Shown here piece by piece: positions 52,019-60,039 of a stretch of DNA of 64,000 bases. The position numbers and the translations under genes are program-made. The notes beneath the pieces are model-generated. The model ran no database searches and was not told the DNA's origin. It saw nothing but the letters and a program-made list of their open reading frames with translations. This DNA is from Ardenticatenaceae bacterium (GTDB lineage: Bacteria; Chloroflexota; Anaerolineae; Promineifilales; Promineifilaceae). Numbering within the stretch: position 1 is the stretch's first letter; each line of letters starts with the position of its first letter. The stretch covers positions 62,001 through 126,000 of the forward strand of contig JACKBU010000003.1 of assembly GCA_020634395.1 (NCBI GenBank), in the 5' to 3' direction.

Positions 52019-54244
52019 ATGTTGCTTCAAGCGCACCATACCACGACTGACGCGACAAAGTTCTTTGACCAGATCAACACCTACCTCAGTGTAGAAGATC
52101 GTCTCCGAGTCCAAGAAGCGTTTGCTCTTGCCCGCCGCGAGCACGGCGACCAGCGCCGCAAATCCGGCGAGCTTTTTTTTACTCACCCTCTTACCGTTGC
52201 ATACTACCTCTCCAACTATCACCTGGACGCACCCGCCCTAGAAGCGGCCTTACTCCACGATGTCGCCGAAGACACGCGCATTTCCGTTAAACAAATAGAA
52301 AATCTATTCAGCCATGAAGTTGCCCACCTTGTAGACGGCGTCACCAAACTAAAGGACGTCACTGAAGGGGTATCCAAAGGCAAACAACTTACCCCTCAGG
52401 AAATTCAAGACAAAACCCTGCACAAACTGTTTTCCGCGATGACGGAAGACGTGCGTACCGTCATCATCAAACTCTTCGACCGCCTGCACAACATGCGCAC
52501 CATCAAAGCCATGCCGCCCCACAAACAGCGGCAAAAGGCCGAAGAAACGCTGGCCGTTTATGCGCCTCTCGCCAATCGTCTGGGCTTGTGGAACCTGAAA
52601 AACGAATTGGAAGCACTCTCTTTGGAAGTGCTGCACAACAAAGCCTATATCACCATCAAACGCCGCCTGGAAGAATTGAACCAGGAGCACCAGGAAATGT
52701 ACCAGCTCCTCAGCGGCCAGATTTTTAGCTGCCTGCTCCAGGCCAACATCGATGTGCGCAACGTGGTTTTAGCCCCAGAAAACATCTATACCATTTACCA
52801 GGATCTGACCAAAAGTGGCGTTTCTTACGACGACATCGACCGCACCATCCGCCTGGTGGTTCTGGTAAACGATTGGCAGGATTGTTATCTGGCGCTCGGC
52901 AACCTGCACCAGCTATGGCGGCCGGTGCCTGGCACATTCGATGACTACATTGCCGTACCGCTAGACAATCTTTACCGTTCATTGCACACCACCCTGGTAC
53001 ACGCCAACGGCCAACCCATCAAGCTGCGTATTCGCACGGTGGCTATGGACAAAGTGTCGGAAATTGGCGTGCTGGCGCGCTGGTTGTATGCAGGCACGCC
53101 GCTGTGGTCAAAAGGCATTGCCGACCGCGTAGAATCTTTCTTTGAAAACATCAGCGAAAATATCAATGTGGAGCCGCAAAACCCGGCCGCTGGCGTGAAG
53201 GGCGTTGTGGAAGATGTCTTCCGCAAGCAAATCCGCGTATACACGCCGCGGGGCGACATTGTGGAGCTGGGCCAGGGAGCCACCATCATTGATTTCGCTT
53301 ACGCCATTCACACCGGGCTGGGCAATCAGGCCCACGCGGCCTACGTTAACGACGTTTTTTATCCGTTGAATAAGCCGCTCAAAGATGGCGACCAGGTGCG
53401 CATTGTGAAGAAGATGCGCGCCCAACCACAGCGCGCCTGGCTGGATGATGATTTAGGGTATATTGCTACGAATTATGCCCGCTCCCATGCGCGGCGCTGG
53501 TTCCGCCGGCTGCCGGCGCACCGAGCGGTGGCGGAAGGCAAAGAACTGATTCAGACGGAGCTAAACATTTTAGGCTTCCCGGAGTTTCCGCATGAGGAAA
53601 TTGCGGAATCGTTTGGTTATGAGGATGTGCAGCAGTTGTATTATGCAGTGGGTCGGGCGGAGGTACTGCCCACGGCCGTTGCCACGCACGTCCTGGAATA
53701 CAAATGGGATACCGGCCCGGCACGGAATGTGGACAACGTAATCAGCACCGACACCGGCGAAGAATTTGTGATCACCAAGTCGCCCACGGGGCGGCTGCGC
53801 CTCTGCGGAACCTGCGAGCCGCGTCCGCGCGATCAGATTTTGGGCTTTATGCGGAAAGATGGCGGCATTACCGTTCACAAAAAGCGCTGCCACTTGCTGC
53901 GTCCGGAACGCGGCCGTGTGCTCAAACTGGGGTGGGGCGACACCACCCGCGAGGCCCACGAGGTCACCATCCAGGTAGATGTTTACGACCGGCCAGGACT
54001 GCTTTTTGAGATTTCTCAATTAATGGAAGATGAGCAAATCAATATTGCCTACATCTACACACCGCCTCGGCGCGGCGGAGAATTGCAGATTATTTTGACG
54101 CTGGAAGTGCTCCAACCCCGCCAATTGGTGCGAATTTTGCATCAAATCCACGCTTTACCTAACGTTTTTGACCTCAGATGCCTGCCCGGCGGCCCGCCAG
54201 AGCCGAACGGCGACAGCGCTCCTTCCCTTTATCTGCCCGAGTAG
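52019..54244 (+). CDS. RelA/SpoT-family protein with degenerate synthetase half
   Basis: 741 residues with HD hydrolase, synthetase, TGS and ACT domains in the usual order. The hydrolase half looks intact: FFTHPLTVAYYL, LLHDVAEDT (H80, D81) and LFDRLHNMRT. In the synthetase half key residues differ: EVQIRT reads KLRIRT (K335), NGYQSLHTT reads DNLYRSLHTT, and the metal Asp site reads DDIDRTIR (271-278) rather than DxxAxR. The TGS region (KQIRVYTPRGDIVELGQGATIIDFAYAIH) and C-terminal ACT (VYDRPGLLFEISQLM) are clear. So it likely hydrolyses (p)ppGpp; synthesis is doubtful. Confidence 0.87.
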   Translation: MLLQAHHTTTDATKFFDQINTYLSVEDRLRVQEAFALARREHGDQRRKSGELFFTHPLTVAYYLSNYHLDAPALEAALLHDVAEDTRISVKQIENLFSHEVAHLVDGVTKLKDVTEGVSKGKQLTPQEIQDKTLHKLFSAMTEDVRTVIIKLFDRLHNMRTIKAMPPHKQRQKAEETLAVYAPLANRLGLWNLKNELEALSLEVLHNKAYITIKRRLEELNQEHQEMYQLLSGQIFSCLLQANIDVRNVVLAPENIYTIYQDLTKSGVSYDDIDRTIRLVVLVNDWQDCYLALGNLHQLWRPVPGTFDDYIAVPLDNLYRSLHTTLVHANGQPIKLRIRTVAMDKVSEIGVLARWLYAGTPLWSKGIADRVESFFENISENINVEPQNPAAGVKGVVEDVFRKQIRVYTPRGDIVELGQGATIIDFAYAIHTGLGNQAHAAYVNDVFYPLNKPLKDGDQVRIVKKMRAQPQRAWLDDDLGYIATNYARSHARRWFRRLPAHRAVAEGKELIQTELNILGFPEFPHEEIAESFGYEDVQQLYYAVGRAEVLPTAVATHVLEYKWDTGPARNVDNVISTDTGEEFVITKSPTGRLRLCGTCEPRPRDQILGFMRKDGGITVHKKRCHLLRPERGRVLKLGWGDTTREAHEVTIQVDVYDRPGLLFEISQLMEDEQINIAYIYTPPRRGGELQIILTLEVLQPRQLVRILHQIHALPNVFDLRCLPGGPPEPNGDSAPSLYLPE

Positions 54245-54250
54245 GCGAAT

Positions 54251-54278
54251 TTGACCAGCGGCTAACGGCCGTTATAAT
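54251..54278 (+). promoter_or_regulatory. Promoter of the CBM48 gene, with an ACGGCCGT octamer in the spacer
   Basis: TTGACC (54251-54256), 16 bases, TATAAT (54273-54278). The octamer ACGGCCGT (54265-54272) abuts the -10 box directly. Confidence 0.6.
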
Positions 54279-54359
54279 CCCACGCTGTTTTGCCGGTTAA
54301 AGTTGAAGCAAGCTGGTCAAAGCAAACACGCATAAAGTTTAAGTTGAAGGAGTTTTATC

Positions 54360-54656
54360 ATGTTGAAGAAAAAATACTTTAAGACCAACGACAACTGCGA
54401 AGTCACCTTCGAATTTGTCCCCACCGATGCCACCGAAGTTTCTCTGCTCTGCGACGCGACCAATTGGGAACCCATCGCCATGAAAAAGACCAAAGAAGGC
54501 GCTTTTCGCACCAAGGTGCGCCTGGCCAAAGACAGCGAATACCAGTTCCGCTATCTCGTGGATGGTAACGTCTGGGCCAACGACGAAGCTGCGGACGCCT
54601 ACTGGACCAACGAGCACGGCAGCGAAAACAGCGTGGTTTTCACTTCGCAAAACTAA
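54360..54656 (+). CDS. CBM48/isoamylase early-set domain protein
   Basis: 98 residues forming just one carbohydrate-binding-module-48-like fold: VTFEFVPTDATEVSLLCDATNWEPIAMKK, TKVRLAKDSEYQFRYLVDGNVWANDEAADAYWTN. Relatives bind glycogen or starch. There is no signal peptide or other domain, so it may act in storage-glycan metabolism or regulation. It has its own promoter and terminator. Confidence 0.85.
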   Translation: MLKKKYFKTNDNCEVTFEFVPTDATEVSLLCDATNWEPIAMKKTKEGAFRTKVRLAKDSEYQFRYLVDGNVWANDEAADAYWTNEHGSENSVVFTSQN

Positions 54657-54688
54657 GCAGACACTTAGCACGCATGGAAAAATGAAAG

Positions 54689-54718
54689 GCGGCTTGGCAA
54701 CGAGCCGCTTTTTGTTTT
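54689..54718 (+). terminator. Terminator of the CBM48 gene
   Basis: GCGGCT / AGCCGC stem with an eight-base loop (54689-54708), then TTTTTGTTTT. Confidence 0.85.
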
Positions 54719-54880
54719 CTCAGTTGTACAGCCCACTTCCTCACGCTACAATCAAACGTAAGAAATGGCACGTTATTCTCGTCTAAAGAGTGTAACACAC
54801 TCAAAATTTTACTGATGAAACGGCCGTCGTGTGTCCCTTAGACATCCGGCGGCCTCAACTTGAAAAGAAGAGAAAAAGGT

Positions 54881-55813
54881 ATGGAAAGAGAACGCGTAAT
54901 TATCATCGGCTCCGGGCCGGCCGGGTTAACGGCCGCTATCTACACCGCGCGCGCCCAACTGAATCCCCTGGTCATTGCCGGCACGCAAATTGGCGGGCAA
55001 ATTGCCATCACCTCGGAGGTAGAAAACTACCCCGGATTTTGGTCGCCGGAACGCACCCCCACCGGCCCCGAACTGGTTGAAGTGATGCAAAAGCAGGCCG
55101 AACATTTCGGCGCCCGCCTGGAATTTGACGAAGTCGTTTCAGTCGATTTCACTAAGGGTTCGCCCTTCACCGTAAAAACCTATGGCAAAGAGTACCTGGC
55201 CGACGCCGTGATTCTCACCGCCGGAGCCTCGCCGCGCCGTCTGGGCGTGCCAGGCGAAGAAGCCTTCATTGGGCGCGGCGTCAGCTACTGCGGCACGTGT
55301 GATGGTTTCTTCTTCCGCGGCAAAGAGGTCATCGTTGTTGGCGGTGGCGACAGCGCTCTGGAGGAAGGCCTGTTCCTGACCAAGTTTGCCAATTCCGTAC
55401 AGGTTGTCCACCGGCGCGAGGAACTGCGGGCCGGTCCCGCCCTGCAGAAACGCGCCTTCGCCAACGAGAAAATGTCCTTTGTGTGGGATACCGTGGTAGA
55501 AGAGATTGAGGGCAATGGCTCGGTTCAGGCCGTCAAAGCCCGCAATGTCAAAACCGGCGAAGTGAAAGAAATGCCCATTGACGGTGTTTTTATCTTCATC
55601 GGCCATTATCCCAACAGCAAATTCCTGGAAGGCCAGGTAGAGATGGATGAACATGGCTACGTCATCACCGACGAGCTGATGCGCACCAGTGTGCCCGGTA
55701 TCTTTGCGGCTGGCGAAATCCAGGACGCCATCTACCGGCAGATTGGCACCTCCGTTGGCCAGGGCGTGGCCGCTGCCATGCAGACCGAACGCTGGCTGAG
55801 CGAGCGAGAGTGA
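54881..55813 (+). CDS. trxB: Thioredoxin reductase
   Basis: 310 residues. FAD motif GSGPAGLTAAIY, redox pair C137/C140 in SYCGTCDG, NADPH motif GGGDSALEEGLFL with HRR nearby, and C-terminal FAAGEIQDAIYRQIGTSVGQG. It reduces thioredoxin with NADPH. ATG 54881 has AAAAGG before it; the TTG at 54860 would include the RBS. The expected conserved position GD of AGEI is Glu rather than Asp (FAAGEIQD), typical enough. Confidence 0.93.
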   Translation: MERERVIIIGSGPAGLTAAIYTARAQLNPLVIAGTQIGGQIAITSEVENYPGFWSPERTPTGPELVEVMQKQAEHFGARLEFDEVVSVDFTKGSPFTVKTYGKEYLADAVILTAGASPRRLGVPGEEAFIGRGVSYCGTCDGFFFRGKEVIVVGGGDSALEEGLFLTKFANSVQVVHRREELRAGPALQKRAFANEKMSFVWDTVVEEIEGNGSVQAVKARNVKTGEVKEMPIDGVFIFIGHYPNSKFLEGQVEMDEHGYVITDELMRTSVPGIFAAGEIQDAIYRQIGTSVGQGVAAAMQTERWLSERE

Positions 55814-55886
55814 GCGTGTTTAGGTGTCTGGGTGTTTAGGTGTCCAGGTGTTTAAGTGGTACCTGAACACCTGAATACCTGAGCAC
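55814..55886. repeat. Short-unit fold-back tract, unit gtgtttaggt
   Basis: Units ggtgtttaggtgtccaggtg on the left and gaacacctgaatacctgagcac on the right; caggtgttta at 55845-55854 pairs with tgaacacctg at 55864-55873 with one mismatch. Confidence 0.8.
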
Positions 55887-55896
55887 TAAAAGTCTC

Positions 55897-56334
55897 ATGC
55901 TGCGATTTCTTTGGGCTTACCTGGTTTACACCTGGGGCGGTTTGCACCGGTATTTTGGCAACCAGAACGCCATGCGCAGCGAGCACGAAGCGGCCGTGCG
56001 TTATTTTACGAAAGCATATGAAATTGACCCCACGTTTCTGCGCGTGCGCCTGGAACGTGGGGTTTTGTTATTTCGGGAGTTGGGGCGAACAGAGGAAGCG
56101 CTGGCTGACTTTGACGCTCTGGTGGATGAAGATCCCGTATATGCGGCTCCGGCTTTGTTTAACCGGGCGCTGCTGGCCCAGCAAAACGGCCGTTACCAGG
56201 ACGCCCTCCATGATCTCCAGGCCTATATGGCCTTATCCCCACGCGAGTACCAACAAGAAGCCAACCACATGATGGAAGTGCTGCGCTCGCTCATCGCCGC
56301 CGGCGATGGCGACACCGCCAGCACTAGGGAGTAA
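55897..56334 (+). CDS. Small TPR-repeat protein
   Basis: 145 residues with two and a half TPR motifs: MRSEHEAAVRYFTKAYEIDPTFLRVRLERGVLLFRELGRTEEALADFDAL, then AAPALFNRALLAQQNGRYQDALHDLQAYM. No signal peptide, but the first residues are hydrophobic. A protein-protein scaffold in an unknown complex. Its stop lies inside the convergent metalloprotease gene. Confidence 0.8.
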   Translation: MLRFLWAYLVYTWGGLHRYFGNQNAMRSEHEAAVRYFTKAYEIDPTFLRVRLERGVLLFRELGRTEEALADFDALVDEDPVYAAPALFNRALLAQQNGRYQDALHDLQAYMALSPREYQQEANHMMEVLRSLIAAGDGDTASTRE

Positions 56335-57622
56335 CGGCCGTTCCGCCCACCCCCGCTTCCCCGGCTATCCGCTGCAAATCCGCAAAACTGCCAATCCAGG
56401 CCACCGTTTCCAGAAAATCCTTCAGCGAAGGGCTGGCTTCCCGTAAAGCCAGCAGGGTAGGGCCGATGGGATCAGCGCCCGTCGCGCCCGGAGTGTCCGC
56501 ATAGGCGCCGTAGAAGGCAAAATACGCCTGGTTCAGCTTACGGATGCCGTACCCATTGGCCACAAAAAACTGCCGCCGCGCTTCCATGTAAGCCTCGGCG
56601 CCTTCTATGTCACCTTCGGCCAGCAGCCGGTCTGTTTCTACCCGGGTGGCTGCCATTTCGGCGTTGAAGTTGAACGGCTCTTTTTCATCGGCCGGCGTAG
56701 ATCCGGCCGACGATGCATCAGCCGGCGCTGGCGCGGGTGGCGGTGGCACATGTTCCGGATAAAAGCGCGCGATGACCTGTTCGCCTACCTCTTTGCCGAC
56801 GATGGAAGCCACTGTCTCGTTGATAATGCGCACCTGGGGATCTGTGCCATAGCGCAGGCTCACGGGATAGGGCATCAGCCAGTGATGGGTCCATTCGTGG
56901 GCCGTCACCTCGGCCAGCCAGTTGACGCTGCTGGTTTCCATGATCATCGCCGGATAGGTGGCCAATCCGCCGATAGGCACGACGAGAGCCGAGAGGTTGA
57001 GCTGATCAAACACGGCCGTTTCCATCCATTCCTTTTGCGGCGTCGTCAGCCCGACGGCCAGAGAAAGCTGGTACTGGCGCTCGATTTTATCGCGCGGCGA
57101 GACGATGAGGATGGAGGGCAGAGGCGTCATGTGCATCAGCACCGGAGGCCATGTTTCTCCCACAGCTTCCAACCCCTCTTGGCGTAAAATTTCCGCCACC
57201 TGATCTTGCACAATGGCTTCTGCCAGAGGCTGAACGCGGTCGATGTAGGCCCGTGTCTCGCTCAGCGCTGCCTGTTGAGGTTGGGAACTGGCGTCTGGAT
57301 CGGCAATCTGGGGATCAATGTAAACCTGCTCAATTTCCCAGTTGAGGCGGCTGCTTTTCTGGATGGCATCCAGATATTCCAAAACTACGTGCTTGCGGGT
57401 GGCATCATCCAGAAAAGCCTGGCCGTTGGCCATAACGGCCGTGGCTTTGGCCAAGAGGGCCTGCGTTTCCCAGATAGCAAAGTCGAAAGATTCGGCGCCG
57501 ACGATGGCTCTTAGCTGATAATCTTCATCACCGAACGCGGGCCAGTTGGGGACAAACAGAAAGCATAACAACACAAGTGCGATAGTGATTTTCCCGGCTC
57601 TAAGGAAGTGTTGTCGATGCAT
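56324..57622 (-). CDS. Exported HExxH metalloprotease-like protein
   Basis: 432 residues. Starts with a basic, hydrophobic signal (ITIALVLLCFLFVPNWPAFG) and contains AHEWTHHW (H242, E243, H246) with a downstream Glu region INETVASIVGKEVG, so a gluzincin-type zinc site is likely. A proline-alanine linker (about 302-322) divides a C-terminal helical domain. Likely exported. ATG 57622 is chosen over 57655 to give a proper signal peptide. No family name is certain. The 3' end overlaps the TPR gene by 11 bases on the other strand. Confidence 0.65.
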   Translation of the reverse strand: MHRQHFLRAGKITIALVLLCFLFVPNWPAFGDEDYQLRAIVGAESFDFAIWETQALLAKATAVMANGQAFLDDATRKHVVLEYLDAIQKSSRLNWEIEQVYIDPQIADPDASSQPQQAALSETRAYIDRVQPLAEAIVQDQVAEILRQEGLEAVGETWPPVLMHMTPLPSILIVSPRDKIERQYQLSLAVGLTTPQKEWMETAVFDQLNLSALVVPIGGLATYPAMIMETSSVNWLAEVTAHEWTHHWLMPYPVSLRYGTDPQVRIINETVASIVGKEVGEQVIARFYPEHVPPPPAPAPADASSAGSTPADEKEPFNFNAEMAATRVETDRLLAEGDIEGAEAYMEARRQFFVANGYGIRKLNQAYFAFYGAYADTPGATGADPIGPTLLALREASPSLKDFLETVAWIGSFADLQRIAGEAGVGGTAVTP

Positions 57623-57756
57623 GAGCAGATGATAATCAAGGCCCGCCCCAGGCACAAGGAAACGGCCGTGCGCTCACCAGATTTTAAGAATTGCCGACCG
57701 CCTGACGTTTGGCGGCACATGCCTTACAATACCGGCAGCAAAGAGGAGTGAACCAT

Positions 57757-58692
57757 ATGCGCTTTTTAGTAACTGGCGGCGCCGGGTTTCTGGGCGCGGC
57801 GCTGGCCAACCGGCTGGCACGCGCCGGGCATTACGTGATTGTGCTGGACGATTTGAGCAACGGCCGTGCCGAGCATCTGGACACGGCTGTTACCTTCCAC
57901 CAGGGGGACGTTGACAACGTGCCGCGGCTCTGGTCTCTGCTGCAAGGAGTAGACTGCGTGTATCACCTGGCGGCGCGGGTCTCAGTAGCCCAATCCATTC
58001 TCCATCCCCGCGACTATACGCGGGTCAACGTCGGCGGTACAGTCAGCCTGATGGAAGCCATGCGCGACACAGGAGTACGGCGCGTGGTGTTTACCTCGTC
58101 GGGGGCGGTTTACGGCCGTTTGCCCGACCAGCCGGTACACGAAAGCGATACGCCACAACCCGATTCGCCCTACGCCGTCAGCAAGTGGTCCGCCGAACAG
58201 TACATCCACACCATCGGCCAGTTGTGGTCGATTGAAACCGTCGCCCTGCGCATTTTTAACGCCTACGGTCCCCGGCAAAGCCTGCCCGTCTCCCACGCGC
58301 CGGTCATTCCGCGCTTTTTGCAGCAGGCGCTCACCGGCGGTTCGGTAGTCATTTTTGGCGATGGGCAGCAGACGCGGGATTTTGTCTACGTGGATGACGT
58401 AACGGCGGCGTTGGTCAGTGCGGCCACGGCCGTCAACGTGAACCGCCAGGTCATCAACGTCGGCAGCGGCGTAGAAACCAGCCTGGACAACCTGGTAAAC
58501 GAGATAGAAACGGTCACCGGCCACACCGTCAACCGCATCTACAACGGCGAAAAAAGCGGCGGCGTCCCCCGCCTGGTAGCCGACGTCAGCCGGGCGCAGA
58601 CGCTGCTGGGCTTCCGTCCTTTCACCAGCCTGGCTGCCGGCCTGCGCCGCACCCTGCAAGAGGACGAACGGTTTAGCGGGCTCGTCGAGTAG
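57757..58692 (+). CDS. NAD-dependent sugar-nucleotide epimerase (GalE-like)
   Basis: 311 residues, extended SDR: FLVTGGAGFLGAALANRL, HLAARVSV, TSSGAVYG with YAVSKWSAE giving Tyr-xxx-Lys, NAYGPRQ and TRDFVYVDDV. It is most like UDP-glucose 4-epimerases and UDP-glucuronate 4-epimerases. GAGGAG lies eight bases before ATG 57757; the earlier reading from 57709 lacks a good RBS. tRNA-Leu follows. Confidence 0.88.
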   Translation: MRFLVTGGAGFLGAALANRLARAGHYVIVLDDLSNGRAEHLDTAVTFHQGDVDNVPRLWSLLQGVDCVYHLAARVSVAQSILHPRDYTRVNVGGTVSLMEAMRDTGVRRVVFTSSGAVYGRLPDQPVHESDTPQPDSPYAVSKWSAEQYIHTIGQLWSIETVALRIFNAYGPRQSLPVSHAPVIPRFLQQALTGGSVVIFGDGQQTRDFVYVDDVTAALVSAATAVNVNRQVINVGSGVETSLDNLVNEIETVTGHTVNRIYNGEKSGGVPRLVADVSRAQTLLGFRPFTSLAAGLRRTLQEDERFSGLVE

Positions 58693-58742
58693 CCGATCAG
58701 TCAGAGAGTCTCTTGCCAACAGGGCCAGGTCTTGTTGGCCAA

Positions 58743-58773
58743 TAAAAAAAGCCGGAACGAAATCGTTCCGGCT
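58743..58773 (-). terminator. Terminator of tRNA-Leu
   Basis: AGCCGGAACGA / TCGTTCCGGCT perfect 11-bp stem (58750-58773) with two-base loop, then seven T on the minus strand. Confidence 0.9.
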
Positions 58774-58778
58774 CAAGA

Positions 58779-58861
58779 TGCCCAGGAGAGGACTCGAACC
58801 TCCACGCCCTAATGGGCACAGGCCCTCAACCTGCTGCGTATGCCAATTCCGCCACCTGGGC
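58779..58861 (-). tRNA. tRNA-Leu (anticodon GAG)
   Basis: Minus strand: acceptor GCCCAGG / CCTGGGC, discriminator A, anticodon arm GCAGG-TTGAGGG-CCTGT giving GAG (reads CUC/CUU), long class II variable arm (GCCC-ATTA-GGGC), T-arm GGAGG-TTCGAGT-CCTCT. 83 bases; CCA not encoded. Confidence 0.93.
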
Positions 58862-58878
58862 ATTGTTAAGCGGCTGAT

Positions 58879-58906
58879 ATTATAACTTGTGGCAAGGTAG
58901 AGTCAA
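58879..58906 (-). promoter_or_regulatory. Promoter of tRNA-Leu
   Basis: TTGACT (58901-58906), 16 bases, consensus TATAAT (58879-58884) on the minus strand, about 18 bases before the mature 5' end. Confidence 0.7.
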
Positions 58907-59027
58907 AAAATTTGCGTTTATCGGGCCGGTATCATCCCATCAGCGGGTTTGGCCCCTCATAGGGATGGCCGGCGCTTTGTGACCGCCTTTGTTTTTATGG
59001 GCCGTATCTTCTTACCGTGGCTGACGT

Positions 59028-59055
59028 TTGAAGATTAGGTTACTCCAGGGATAAT
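59028..59055 (+). promoter_or_regulatory. Promoter of the alpha/beta hydrolase gene, possibly leaderless
   Basis: TTGAAG (59028-59033), 16 bases, GATAAT (59050-59055), then only six bases to the ATG at 59062. Confidence 0.5.
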
Positions 59056-59061
59056 TGTGTG

Positions 59062-60039
59062 ATGGGCAAAAACATTCTTAAAATCGTTGGTGCTGTGCTG
59101 CTGGTTTTGTTGGGCATTGTTTTGCTGCTGGCCGTCATTCCGGTGTCTGTGCCAGATCTGCCTTCGTCGCCCGATCCGGCGGCTGACTATGACGAAGCGT
59201 TGGGGCGTTATGAAACGGCCGTCACCGCCGAAGAAAACATCTTGATGAGTCCCAAATCCGGTTCGGTGCTGCTGACCCACGGCCAGCCCACCGATAAAGT
59301 GTACGTACTCATTCACGGCTGGACCAACTCCCCTTTCCAATGGGTCGATTTTGGGCAGATGCTCTACGATCAGGGCTACAACGTCCTCATCGTGCGCATC
59401 CCCTATCATGGCCTGGCCAGCCAACAGGTAAGCGAATTGCGCCAGGCCACGCCAGAAGTCATGCGTGATTACGCCGATGACGTCATCGACATCGCCGATG
59501 GGCTGGGTGGCGAAGTCCACGTGGTAGGCCTGTCTGTCGGCGGGGCCATCGCCTCCTGGATCGCTCAAAACCGGACGGACGTGACCCGTGTCATGTCTAT
59601 CTCGCCTATGTATGGTATCGGCCGGCTGCCCCAGTTTGTGAATTACCTGCTGTTAAATTTTGCTTCCAGAGCGCCCAACTTCAACCTCACGGACCCCGCC
59701 GAGCCGCAGCGTGAACACGTCTACCGCGGCCAATCGTCACGCGGGGTGGCCAACGCGATGCTGTTTGGCGAATCGCTTTTTAGACAGGCTGAGGCAGAGC
59801 CACCAGCCGTCACCGACATCATCGTCGTCACCAATGACAATGACACAACGGTCAACAACAACCTAACCGATGAGCTAACGGCGCTGTGGCAGGCTGATGG
59901 CGCCGCGCCGGTAGTGTACGTGTTCCCCCAAGAACTGGGTTACCCCCATAACGCCATCGACCGCACCTCTAACCCGGAGGCCGACGCCGTATACGCGACG
60001 CTGCTCGACCTGCTGGGTGAATCACCTGCGGCAGAATGA
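59062..60039 (+). CDS. Membrane-anchored alpha/beta hydrolase
   Basis: 325 residues. N-terminal span (ILKIVGAVLLVLLGIVLLLAVI) anchors an exported hydrolase: oxyanion motif VLIHGWTNSPF and nucleophile GLSVGGAIASW (GxSxG). C-terminal DNDTTVNN and LGYPHNAID offer the acid and His. Substrate unknown; an esterase/lipase is likely. GTG 59059 or ATG 59062 starts it; the -10 box is only six bases upstream of the ATG. Overlaps the next gene by four bases. Confidence 0.85.
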   Translation: MGKNILKIVGAVLLVLLGIVLLLAVIPVSVPDLPSSPDPAADYDEALGRYETAVTAEENILMSPKSGSVLLTHGQPTDKVYVLIHGWTNSPFQWVDFGQMLYDQGYNVLIVRIPYHGLASQQVSELRQATPEVMRDYADDVIDIADGLGGEVHVVGLSVGGAIASWIAQNRTDVTRVMSISPMYGIGRLPQFVNYLLLNFASRAPNFNLTDPAEPQREHVYRGQSSRGVANAMLFGESLFRQAEAEPPAVTDIIVVTNDNDTTVNNNLTDELTALWQADGAAPVVYVFPQELGYPHNAIDRTSNPEADAVYATLLDLLGESPAAE

